A stretch of 40,182 nucleotides of DNA, taken from Leptospiraceae bacterium. Lineage in GTDB: Bacteria > Spirochaetota > Leptospiria > Leptospirales > Leptospiraceae. How positions within the stretch are numbered: the first letter of the stretch is position 1; every line of letters starts with the position of its first letter. The stretch spans positions 1-40,182 of the forward strand of contig JAGOHK010000036.1 in the NCBI GenBank assembly GCA_017996175.1. Direction: 5' to 3'. The notes beneath the pieces are model-generated. The model worked only from the letters and a program-made list of their open reading frames with translations, made no database searches and was not told the origin of the DNA. Of the stretch, positions 1 through 7,846 are shown piece after piece. The position numbers were made by a program, and so were the translations under genes.

Positions 1-69
1 TTTGATTAAATCCCATTCAGATTCTTTCAAATCACTCGGATATGGTTTTCTTGTTTTGTCTTTTGCCAT
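1..69 (-). CDS. IS5-family transposase, N-terminal fragment
   Basis: A reading frame opens with ATG at 67-69 on the minus strand and runs off the window edge. The 23 visible residues begin MAKDKTRKPYPSDLKESEW, and the R-K-P-Y-P-S-D-L-x-x-x-E-W pattern is the typical N-terminus of IS4/IS5-superfamily DDE transposases. The catalytic domain lies outside the window, so intactness cannot be judged. It sits inside the remains of an adenylate cyclase gene, which fits a mobile element that has landed there. The family call rests only on this short N-terminal signature. Confidence 0.7.
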   Translation of the reverse strand, partial: MAKDKTRKPYPSDLKESEWDLIK

Positions 70-123
70 ATCATATATTTCGTACAACACTGCCAAACAC
101 TTGATCCCTTTTCAGACACGCTC
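1..123 (-). mobile_element. End of an IS5-type insertion sequence
   Basis: The transposase N-terminus is preceded on the minus strand by about 50 bases of leader, and the cyclase homology stops near position 124. Read on the minus strand from 123, the sequence begins GAGCGTGTCTGAAAAGGG, which resembles terminal inverted repeats of the IS5 superfamily. TAA directly outside it could be the TNA target duplication used by some IS5 groups. The other end is beyond the window, so the inverted repeat partner and the duplication cannot be checked here. Confidence 0.5.
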
Positions 124-622
124 TTACAAAATCATTAGAGATAATCATGCGACTATCTTGTTTGGCGTAAAAGAATAAAAAGGTCGAAGATGAGGTGACT
201 CCGCCGGTAATAATTAAGGGATACATTGGTCTTATTGTGAAACTATGGATAATTAAAATTGCAAAATACATACTGACATAGGTAGCTGCTTTCAACATGT
301 AGACTCTCGAAATAGAATCCCCACCGACAGACTCATACCAAATATAGGGAAGGCAGGCAAGAAGGCATACATCCAGGATAGCACTAATTATCCCCACAAG
401 TCCTCATTTTCTTTTTTGTTTTAAAAGGTAAATAAAGTAAAAAGTAGCAATAAAGGAGATAATAGAAATTATCCCGACAACCACTCGCTCCATTAAGCTT
501 TTCCCGACGATCATCGTTATACTAATATTCGCAAGAACAAAGAACAATCGAAAATAGCTAATGAATTTTAGCCCCTTGACCTCTCTTTCGAGTAGTAATT
601 CTTTGGTTGAAATCATACGCAA
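124..622 (-). pseudogene. Adenylate cyclase membrane domain, broken by a stop codon and an IS
   Basis: Two open pieces (622-404 and 397-124) lie in the same minus-strand frame, separated by a TGA at 404-406. Joined, they give one hydrophobic domain: an opening L-E-R-E-V-K-G-L-K-F-I-S-Y-F-R, several membrane segments, then W-Y-E-S-V-G-G, R-P-M-Y-P-L-I-I-T-G-G and A-K-Q-D-S-R. This order matches the N-terminal membrane region of leptospiral adenylate/guanylate cyclases as I know them. The reading frame then enters the insertion sequence, so the catalytic domain is cut off. The in-frame stop and the insertion are two separate lesions. The downstream piece could in principle restart at a GTG (395-397), but it would make only a fragment. 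Confidence 0.75.
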
Positions 623-636
623 ATATCTCTCTCATT

Positions 637-707
637 GTCATCCCCGAGTTTAGTTATCGGGTATCTCAAATAATAGAGATTCCCGACAGAAAATTTCGGG
701 AATGACA
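637..707. repeat. Tandem hairpin REP-like element
   Basis: Two short hairpins stand side by side between the cyclase remnant and the WYL gene: CCCCGA...TCGGG (641-661) and TCCCGA...TCGGGA (681-701). The outer edges also pair: TGTCATCCCCGA at 637 with TCGGGAATGACA ending at 707. Dispersed TCATTCCCGA-type palindromes are common intergenic repeats in bacteria. No coding potential is seen. Confidence 0.6.
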
Positions 708-725
708 GTTTAACGCATATAGTCA

Positions 726-1754
726 TTATATTAAAGAATAATTTTTTTTAATCTTAGATAAGAAAGCTTTGAATTCTTTAAGAAAAGATTCAGAGTTTAT
801 TTTTTCGATACAATCGTTTTCTCTTAAAATGAAATTAAATAAAGCAGAACGGTTGTTAGTGGACAATAAAAAAATATTTCCTACTTTTTTAAATGGATGT
901 GGATGTAAAAATTTTTCTAATTTCCATGCACTTTCCGAATTACAAGTTATTTCTAAGCTTTCAGATTCGTGAATAGCAAAATTTAGAGCATGGTAATTTA
1001 AATCATTCTTTTCAATTTTACCGGTAAATAAGAATTCACCGCTCAAATCTGAAATTTTTAAAATTTTAGGGATCAAAAAGCGACGTTTTTGTTTTTTTTC
1101 TCTATCATAGACTATTAAATAAAAATCTTCCGAATTACGTTTTATAATTTGTAAAGGTTCGATTTCTCGAAAATAACTTTCCTTCGGATTTGTTTTGAAG
1201 TATTCTATTTTCAAAGGAGTTTTATTTTTTATGGCAGTCATCACTTTGTATAAGTTTTGGGAAATGCCGGAATTTTCCTCTGTCTCCGATTGGGTTTCTG
1301 TAGAAACATTTTTTTTGATATGGGGAAAATAGTTTAAATTACGAGAAAAAATTTTCTGCGATGCGGTAAACAGGTCATTAGACGCATTCTCTTCGGATTT
1401 TTTTAGAATCAAAAATGAAAATTTACGAAGCTCTTCATCGGACATGACAATTCTTGCATCTCTCTGGGATTCATCCATTCTATAGACGTTATACTCCATC
1501 GACTCGTGGGCGACTTTGTAAAACTTAATGGCAAATCCATTTTCCTTTAACTCCTCAATATCTCTTTGTAATTTCTTTTGGTCTGATTCAATATTTGAAT
1601 TAGAATAAAACTCTTTCATAATCTGACGAATCTGAACAAAGGATAGACCCTGCCTACTGCGGATCAAGTTGAGTAAAAGACTGAGTTGCCGCTCCTCGGT
1701 TTCATTAATCGGCTTAGGATCAATTCCGAGTTCAATATCATCTTTTTCTTTCAT
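726..1754 (-). CDS. WYL-domain transcriptional regulator
   Basis: A 342-residue protein with an N-terminal helix-turn-helix region (roughly residues 20-95, including D-Q-K-K-L-Q-R-D-I-E-E-L-K, typical of the DeoR-like heads of WYL regulators) and a C-terminal WYL-type sensor domain (roughly 170-245) with F-Y-L-I-V-Y-D in place of the W-Y-L core, followed by a basic R-R-F-L-I-P segment. WYL regulators bind DNA and respond to a ligand, often a nucleic acid or nucleotide. Its target is not evident. It stands alone, downstream of the DUF1858 gene and separated from it by a terminator-like hairpin. Confidence 0.8.
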   Translation of the reverse strand: MKEKDDIELGIDPKPINETEERQLSLLLNLIRSRQGLSFVQIRQIMKEFYSNSNIESDQKKLQRDIEELKENGFAIKFYKVAHESMEYNVYRMDESQRDARIVMSDEELRKFSFLILKKSEENASNDLFTASQKIFSRNLNYFPHIKKNVSTETQSETEENSGISQNLYKVMTAIKNKTPLKIEYFKTNPKESYFREIEPLQIIKRNSEDFYLIVYDREKKQKRRFLIPKILKISDLSGEFLFTGKIEKNDLNYHALNFAIHESESLEITCNSESAWKLEKFLHPHPFKKVGNIFLLSTNNRSALFNFILRENDCIEKINSESFLKEFKAFLSKIKKNYSLI

Positions 1755-1776
1755 ATTAGAAGTGAGGAAAATAAAT

Positions 1777-1801
1777 GCGGGATTGAAGAACTCAAACCCG
1801 C
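1777..1801 (-). terminator. Probable intrinsic terminator after the DUF1858 gene
   Basis: On the minus strand GCGGGTTTGA and TCAATCCCGC form a 10-bp stem with one mismatch around a 5-base loop, followed by ATTTATTTT. The position, between the stop of the DUF1858 gene (1818) and the WYL start (1754), fits a rho-independent terminator. Confidence 0.6.
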
Positions 1802-1817
1802 TTAGGTATTGAGAAGA

Positions 1818-2042
1818 CTAAGCTTCGTCTTCCGCAAATAAATTGTTCAAGCTGTCAAGAAGCACTTCTACCTCTACACCGTAACCTTGGCATACTTGTT
1901 CGATTGTTTCGATTTCATTGATAGAGCAATGAGAGCATCCACCTAGATGGTAACTAGAGAAAACAAGACCTGCTTCTGGATGCACTTGCATTGCGTCCCC
2001 AACAGTCATTTCTTTATAAAATTTTTGTGCAGATTGAATCAC
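1818..2042 (-). CDS. DUF1858-domain protein (CxxC)
   Basis: A 74-residue protein matching the whole DUF1858 family: M-T-V-G-D-A-M-Q-V-H-P near the start, then the signature G-G-C-S-H-C at residues 34-39 and another Cys at 51. DUF1858 domains occur alone or at the N-terminus of disulfide reductases and ScdA/Ric-like iron-sulfur repair proteins, so a redox or iron-sulfur role is likely but not shown. The gene is monocistronic, divergent from the AraC-type gene at 2284. Confidence 0.8.
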   Translation of the reverse strand: MIQSAQKFYKEMTVGDAMQVHPEAGLVFSSYHLGGCSHCSINEIETIEQVCQGYGVEVEVLLDSLNNLFAEDEA

Positions 2043-2237
2043 ACCAAACCTCCAGAGTTTGAAAAATATTGTACAAGTTTAGACTGATTCTAAATACTTC
2101 AACTAAGAAATTTATTTTTTGAAATTGTTTTAGCATATTCTAATTAATGATCCCAACTAAATTCACCAAATATTGGATTTTGCTAATTAAATCCGCCCTT
2201 AAAATCTTCCGATTAAGTTTTCTATTTATGGAAAGCC

Positions 2238-2266
2238 TTGACAAGGTACTGATATTATTTTAAAAT
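2238..2266 (+). promoter_or_regulatory. Sigma70-type promoter of the AraC-type gene
   Basis: TTGACA (2238-2243), a 17-base spacer and TAAAAT (2261-2266). The expected transcription start near 2273 leaves a leader of only about 11 bases before the ATG at 2284. Confidence 0.65.
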
Positions 2267-2283
2267 CGGATGGGTTTTTAGCG

Positions 2284-3366
2284 ATGGATATAACTCAATT
2301 TTTACAAGGGTCTTTTCTAATTTCCGGCGGGCTATTTGCATTCATCTGGGGAATCAATTGTTATTTTTCAAACTCTACTCGAACGATGAGTTACATTCTT
2401 TGGATCTCTGCTCTCTGGCTTTTTGCGGGCGCCTATATTTTTACAAAAATCCATTTAATCTACCCCTATTTTTACGGACTTCACCTTCCTTTTGTTTATC
2501 TCGCTGGTCCTTTCTTCTATCTATACTATAAAAAAAATATTCTAGAAGACAATTTAGAAAAATTTTATCTACACCTAATACCAAGTATCCTCGTCTTTAT
2601 TGCAATACTCCCTTTTCAATTCTGGTCTACTACTGAGCAAATTCTTTTTTTAGAATCTACTCTTAATAAAAAAATGAATTCCTATTCTTATCTACTCGGT
2701 GGGATTAATTTTTTTACTAAGATATTCCTTTTGGGATATATGAGTATTATCCTTTATCAGAATCGAAATATCTTTCATTCTACAAAAGAGATTTCAGATA
2801 AATCTAGAATTCAATTTTTATTTATGACATCCCTTTTATACTTAGATTTATTTATTGGGCTAATAGGATTTTTCCTCCAAAGTTTTTCCTTGGTTAAACT
2901 AAGCGCCCTATTACTGCCGATCAATTTATATATATTCTATTTATTTTCCTCTAAGTATCCGGAAATGCTTTCTGGTATTAAAAGAGAAATGAAGAAAGTG
3001 AGATATGAGCAATCTAAGATAAAAAATTTGGATATAAATACTATTCTTGAAAAAATAAAATCTATCATGGAAAAAGAAAAAGCATTTACAGACGAAGATA
3101 TTAGTCTCTCAGGTTTTGCGGAAGAATTAGAAATTAGTTCACACCAACTCTCTCAACTCCTCAATGAAAAGTTGAACCAAACATTTCCCCAATTCATAAA
3201 CGAATATCGGATTACAGAGGCAAAAAAAATTATGCTTGAAGAAAAAAAACGCCCTGTTCTTTCCATAGCCTTTGCAGTCGGGTTTAATTCTAAAGCCTCC
3301 TTCAACAGAGCCTTTAAACAGATAACCGGTATTACCCCACAGCAATTCAGAAAAAATTATTCCTAG
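2284..3366 (+). CDS. Membrane-anchored AraC-family regulator
   Basis: A 360-residue protein with about seven hydrophobic segments across residues 1-230 and an AraC-type DNA-binding domain at the C-terminus (roughly 265-360), ending in S-I-A-F-A-V-G-F-N-S-K-A-S-F-N-R-A-F-K and G-I-T-P-Q-Q-F-R-K. The last block is the classic second helix-turn-helix of AraC proteins. Such seven-helix AraC proteins are common in Leptospira and Bacteroidetes and are thought to sense a signal in or across the membrane. The regulon is unknown. A strong promoter lies directly upstream. Confidence 0.85.
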   Translation: MDITQFLQGSFLISGGLFAFIWGINCYFSNSTRTMSYILWISALWLFAGAYIFTKIHLIYPYFYGLHLPFVYLAGPFFYLYYKKNILEDNLEKFYLHLIPSILVFIAILPFQFWSTTEQILFLESTLNKKMNSYSYLLGGINFFTKIFLLGYMSIILYQNRNIFHSTKEISDKSRIQFLFMTSLLYLDLFIGLIGFFLQSFSLVKLSALLLPINLYIFYLFSSKYPEMLSGIKREMKKVRYEQSKIKNLDINTILEKIKSIMEKEKAFTDEDISLSGFAEELEISSHQLSQLLNEKLNQTFPQFINEYRITEAKKIMLEEKKRPVLSIAFAVGFNSKASFNRAFKQITGITPQQFRKNYS

Positions 3367-3560
3367 TGGGTTAAAGAAAGATTTGCCACTGAGGCACAGA
3401 AGGTTTTAAGATTACTCTGATTTTAATTTTATGTACGTCATGAATGAATTCTTGCGGCTGTAACAATCCTTTTTGCCGGTGCAGCCAATGTTCCGCGTGG
3501 AACAGATGTTAGAGATGGGGATATTCCACGTATACTTCCAGCTCGCTGCAAAACCAAACG

Positions 3561-5264
3561 TTAGTAATATAATCTACGAATTGCATGATTGTATCTATCT
3601 GCAATGTACAGAAAACTTCCATCAAATGTTATGGACGAATCACAGTTAGCCCCCGTATTGCAAAACTTGGCAACCCCGATAATTCCGTCTTCATATCCAT
3701 TATTTTGCGACATGATAGTAGTGACTGAGTTGGTTCCGGATAATAACATTTTTCTTAAGTTCTTTCCCGTTCCTTCTAATATGTAAAGATAACTTCCATC
3801 CATTGTAATTCCATAAGGGCTGTTAAGCAGCGCCGATGTCCCTACCAGATTATCGGAATTACCCGAAACGCCAGTTCCTGCCACAATAGATTGTGTCATA
3901 GCAGCAATTACGTATTTTATGATTCTATGATCTCCAGTATCTGCAATATAGAGATTTGTACCGTCAGTCGCAATTCCGTTTGGTTGAACGAGACTGGTAA
4001 CAACAATCGACACAATTCCCGTGCTAATTACGATTTTTTTTATTTTTTGATTTCCTCTATCAGTTACAAATAAGTTTGTTCCATCCGTTGTAAGATAGGT
4101 TGGCTGATAAAACTTAGCCACTGTGCTCGCACCCACAATATCTCCAGAAGGAGGACTTCCAGCAAGAGTAGTAACATTCCCAGTAGCTATATCTACTTTT
4201 TGAATAGTATGATTGCCGTAAGCCGCAACATATACGTTCACACCATCCGTAGCAACTCCGTGCGGCAAATTTGTAATAGTCGCTAGAGTAGAAACGGCAT
4301 TTGTCCCAATTACAACTTTTCGAATCGCATTATTAAAAATATCCGCTACATAAATATTCGTTCCATCTGATGTAATTGCAATTGGATTATCGAATCTTGC
4401 CGTGGTTCCTGTTCCATTGGTATTTCCAGATGCGACGGTTGTTGGAAAACTACCGGCTAATGTCACTAATCCTGCGAAAGACTGATTAAGCGTTGGTGGA
4501 TTGGAACTAGATAAAAGTGTTCCATTAAATAAAAATCCAGACACACAGATAATTGTAATTTCTACATTTACACTCGAAGTTCCGTAAGGTAGATTTGAAA
4601 TAGAACAAACTTGCCCAACTGCTTGCGTCTTAATAGACACAGAATATGCGAGTCCATTCGTGATTGTTGTCGGAAAGTTATTATATCCATTTTCAGTAAT
4701 AGTTAAGATCTCACTAGAATTATTTTCAAGCTGGATACTAGCTGTTAGCCCACTTACATTTGTCCTTACAAAATAGGAACCTACTACGTCTATATCAAGA
4801 TTTGTAAGACTGATCTCTGCGAGAGGATAATTATTATAAGACGCATCTGCGCTAATCGTAAGAAACTGAATACTGTAATTTGTATTACCGCTAACACCAA
4901 CGGTGCCTCGACTTCCAACTACTTGAAAAGATTGATCCGTATTCCAGTTTGTAGAATTAAACTCTAAATAGGTAGGAGAAGAACTGCAAATTCCAGCCCC
5001 AGAAATAACAAATCCTGATACAAGAATTGTTCCTCCAGTAACTGTATTCGAACTGGCTAAACAAATATAAACTAAACTTTCAGGCTCACTCTTCATTTTT
5101 AAACTAAAAGTCGTTTTATTTCCAAATTCATTCGTAAATTCAGAAGTTCTACTTATCTCAATTGCCTCTCCACCCAAAGGAAGCACTAACTTCAGCTTAG
5201 CCTTACTTTTCCCTAAACATTGAGTCATTAGAATGATAATTGTTACGAATAAGAATTTTCTCAC
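3561..5264 (-). CDS. Lipoprotein with Ig-like domains and NHL beta-propeller
   Basis: A 567-residue protein starting at a GTG. A short hydrophobic signal ends in L-M-T-Q-C (Cys16), a loose spirochete-type lipobox. Residues about 35-165 form a Calx/Ig-like region, 165-245 a second beta-rich module, and from about 255 onwards six NHL-like repeats share the pattern D-G-T-N-x-Y-V-A-D-x-x-N-x-x-I-R-K-V. Six repeats suggest a six-bladed propeller, probably for protein or carbohydrate binding on the cell surface. No enzyme motif is visible. AAGGA lies 12 bases before the GTG, a loose but usable spacing. Similar secreted propeller proteins are frequent in leptospires; the exact role is unknown. Confidence 0.75.
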   Translation of the reverse strand: MRKFLFVTIIILMTQCLGKSKAKLKLVLPLGGEAIEISRTSEFTNEFGNKTTFSLKMKSEPESLVYICLASSNTVTGGTILVSGFVISGAGICSSSPTYLEFNSTNWNTDQSFQVVGSRGTVGVSGNTNYSIQFLTISADASYNNYPLAEISLTNLDIDVVGSYFVRTNVSGLTASIQLENNSSEILTITENGYNNFPTTITNGLAYSVSIKTQAVGQVCSISNLPYGTSSVNVEITIICVSGFLFNGTLLSSSNPPTLNQSFAGLVTLAGSFPTTVASGNTNGTGTTARFDNPIAITSDGTNIYVADIFNNAIRKVVIGTNAVSTLATITNLPHGVATDGVNVYVAAYGNHTIQKVDIATGNVTTLAGSPPSGDIVGASTVAKFYQPTYLTTDGTNLFVTDRGNQKIKKIVISTGIVSIVVTSLVQPNGIATDGTNLYIADTGDHRIIKYVIAAMTQSIVAGTGVSGNSDNLVGTSALLNSPYGITMDGSYLYILEGTGKNLRKMLLSGTNSVTTIMSQNNGYEDGIIGVAKFCNTGANCDSSITFDGSFLYIADRYNHAIRRLYY

Positions 5265-5400
5265 ATCTATTTAATTCCTTTTAATATCTTTTGGAATGAT
5301 TAGATTATCCACCTCAGCTAGAAAAATAAACTCTCTTGCAAATACTCAATCATTAAATATAGATTTTTATTCCTTCTGAAATTTATTACTTCCTGAGAAT

Positions 5401-5482
5401 ATACTCAGATTAGATTGGTTTTCAGATTTTTAATCCTGTCTGAAAAAATTTCCTTTACTGAAAACCAGTCTGGCTTGAGTAT
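5401..5482. repeat. Large imperfect stem-loop in a 507-base intergenic gap
   Basis: The 25-base arms at 5401-5425 and 5458-5482 are inverted copies with five mismatches; the outer 7 bp (ATACTCA) and inner 10 bp (TGGTTTTCAG) pair perfectly. A smaller TTTCAGA...TCTGAAA hairpin occupies the loop. The surrounding gap (5265-5771) otherwise contains only the cyclase promoter; I see no gene in it. Confidence 0.6.
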
Positions 5483-5692
5483 AACAACTATAATTTTATA
5501 TCCCTTTGTTCTTTGTAAACTAGGAAATTTCATTCTGAAAAAGATTTGCAAAATTTAAAAAGAGAGCGGTTAATTTCATTTTTCTTTCTAGTGCCGATGT
5601 GATCGAAATGAAAGTGGATGGTTGCTAACTATATTTTTTAATCATAATTTCTATTCGGGTATGAAATAATATCTTGCATAATTTAAGCTTCT

Positions 5693-5721
5693 TTGACACA
5701 ATTACCGCCAAAGCTGATAAT
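5693..5721 (+). promoter_or_regulatory. Sigma70-type promoter of the DISM adenylate cyclase
   Basis: TTGACA (5693-5698), a 17-base spacer and GATAAT (5716-5721). The expected start near 5728 lies too close to the first in-frame ATG (5733), supporting translation from the later ATG at 5772. Confidence 0.7.
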
Positions 5722-5771
5722 GGATATTCTAGTTGGAATTATTGTCTCTTCATTATAAAAAGGGTTATAAT

Positions 5772-7841
5772 ATGAATAAATTTTTTTTTCTCGCTCTATT
5801 TTTACTTTCCCAGTTCTGTTCTCAGATTTTAGAATTTAAGCCCTCTCCTAAGGCTGTAAAAGGAGAATTAGATTTAAGAAAAGCTCATTTTGAGAATAAC
5901 GAAGTGATAAATTTAGATGGAGAATGGGAGTTCTACTGGCAACAATTTTTAATTTCTAACCCAACTGAAAAACAGGCTTCTATGTTTCTGACTGTTCCGG
6001 GAGTATGGACAGGTATTCCAAAAGGCGAAACTATATTGCCAAGGGAGGGATTTGGAACATATCGTTTGAAATTATTTTTACCAGAGGGAAGTTCTACATT
6101 TGCTTTAAAAATACAGGACTTATCTAGCGCCTATCGTCTCTATTTTAACGGAGAATTGATAGCGGAGAATGGCTTTTCATCTATACTTTCTGAAACATTT
6201 CGTCCACAGTTCAACCCTTTAATTACTTATATTAGAAAACCTCAATTGGAAAATGAGATGGTTTTAGAAATTTCGAATTATACCTATCCCAAGGGAGGAC
6301 TTTGGGAAAGTATTCGAATAGGAAGTATAGAAGGAATTCATGATTTCAGAGAAATAAAACTTGGATTTGATTTATTTTTGACCGGCAGTTTGCTTATTAT
6401 GGGGATTTATCATATCGGTCTTTTTTCTTTGCGCAGAAAGGATAAGTCAAGTCTCTATCTTGGAAATTTTTGTTTTATCATGATTATCCGCTTACTTACT
6501 ACCGGCGAACGACTGTTATTCACTGCTTTTCCGAATATCAATTGGGAATTTGGATTAAAGCTGGAATATTTATCTTTCTATCTGGCGACCCCAGTCTTCT
6601 CTTTGTTTTTACATTCTCTTTATCCAGATGAATTTAAGTCCAAAGTGTTAAAATGGATCATTGCAGCATCTATTGTTTTTAACGTTCTAGTACTTTTTAC
6701 TTATGTAAAATTTTATGCAATGACGGCTATTTACTATCAGCTCCTCACAGTATTCGCTCTTTCCTATGGAGTTTTTGCATTGAGCAAAGGAGTTATAAAT
6801 AAAAGAGAAGGGGCGCTTGTTGCTTTAATGGGATTTATTGTTTTATTTTTAACTATAATCAATGATATCTTGTATGCAAATTCAATCGTCAATACAGCAC
6901 AATTGTCTCCCTTTGGTTTATTTGTATTTATTTTTTCACAAGCATTTTTACTATCTGTCCGTTTCTCTAAAGCATTTTTCAGTGTAGAGCTACTTTCACA
7001 TGATCTTTCTAAAACCAACGTGGCTTACAGTCGTTTTGTCCCAAAAGAATTTTTGAGCTATTTAGAAAAACAAAATATTACGGAAGTTATGCTTGGAGAC
7101 CAAATTCAAAAAGATATGACTATCCTGTTTTCTGATATTCGTTCTTTTACAGAAATGTCAGAGAGTATGTCACCAGAAGAAAATTTTAATTTTATCAATG
7201 AATATCTAAGAGTAATGAATCCAATCATTCGAAAATACAATGGGTTTATTGATAAGTACATTGGCGATGCGATCATGGCACTTTTTCCTTTGAAAACAGA
7301 GGATGCAGTATTGGCTTCTATAGAAATGATTCGCGGATTACAATCATTCAACATTATTAGGGCAACTCAGGATTTGCCTCCGGTCAAAATTGGAATTGGA
7401 ATTCATACAGGAAGTTTGATGTTAGGAACAGTAGGCGATTCCGAAAGGATGGAGGGAACTGTTATCTCCGATGCGGTAAATCTTGCATCTAGAATCGAAG
7501 GACTTACAAAAATTTACGGCGCTTCAATTGTTGTAAGCGAAAAAACAATGATGAATCTGCCAAACTACGAAAACTATAATTATCGGTTTCTAGGAAAAGT
7601 GGAAGTGAAAGGAAAAAAAGATCCAGCTCCTATTTTTGAAATTTTCGAATCTGATGAAATAGATATACGACAAAAAAAGAAAGACAGTAAAATGCATTTT
7701 GAGTTAGCAATTAACGCATTTTTTAATGGAGAAAAAGAGGAGGCAAGAAAATTATTCGAGGAAATTTTTGCCAATAATCAGAATGATATGGCTTCTTTTT
7801 ATTATATGCAAAAATGCAAAGAAGCCCAACCTCTCTCATAA
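5772..7841 (+). CDS. 7TMR-DISM adenylate cyclase
   Basis: A 689-residue membrane protein that makes cAMP from ATP. The start at 5772 is preferred over an in-frame ATG at 5733 because AAAAAGGG sits 7 bases upstream of it and a signal peptide begins there. Order: signal peptide, periplasmic DISM beta-sandwich (about 25-190, with L-D-G-E-W-E-F-Y-W), seven membrane helices (about 197-400), short linker, class III cyclase domain (about 446-625). Catalytic residues are all present: metal Asp455 and Asp499, ATP-selecting Lys495 and Asp567, Asn570 and Arg574. A 50-residue helical tail follows. The ligand of the DISM domain is unknown. Its 3' end lies 5 bases from the convergent lnt gene. Confidence 0.88.
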   Translation: MNKFFFLALFLLSQFCSQILEFKPSPKAVKGELDLRKAHFENNEVINLDGEWEFYWQQFLISNPTEKQASMFLTVPGVWTGIPKGETILPREGFGTYRLKLFLPEGSSTFALKIQDLSSAYRLYFNGELIAENGFSSILSETFRPQFNPLITYIRKPQLENEMVLEISNYTYPKGGLWESIRIGSIEGIHDFREIKLGFDLFLTGSLLIMGIYHIGLFSLRRKDKSSLYLGNFCFIMIIRLLTTGERLLFTAFPNINWEFGLKLEYLSFYLATPVFSLFLHSLYPDEFKSKVLKWIIAASIVFNVLVLFTYVKFYAMTAIYYQLLTVFALSYGVFALSKGVINKREGALVALMGFIVLFLTIINDILYANSIVNTAQLSPFGLFVFIFSQAFLLSVRFSKAFFSVELLSHDLSKTNVAYSRFVPKEFLSYLEKQNITEVMLGDQIQKDMTILFSDIRSFTEMSESMSPEENFNFINEYLRVMNPIIRKYNGFIDKYIGDAIMALFPLKTEDAVLASIEMIRGLQSFNIIRATQDLPPVKIGIGIHTGSLMLGTVGDSERMEGTVISDAVNLASRIEGLTKIYGASIVVSEKTMMNLPNYENYNYRFLGKVEVKGKKDPAPIFEIFESDEIDIRQKKKDSKMHFELAINAFFNGEKEEARKLFEEIFANNQNDMASFYYMQKCKEAQPLS

Positions 7842-7846
7842 AATAA

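Noticed and set aside
404..406. In-frame TGA read as selenocysteine or recoded
   Set aside because: The position is not a catalytic Cys, no SECIS-like hairpin follows, and the gene is broken again by the insertion sequence; decay is simpler.
5733..5771. Earlier in-frame ATG of the DISM cyclase
   Set aside because: It lies about 5 bases from the predicted RNA start, lacks a ribosome binding site, and would put a charged stretch before the signal peptide.
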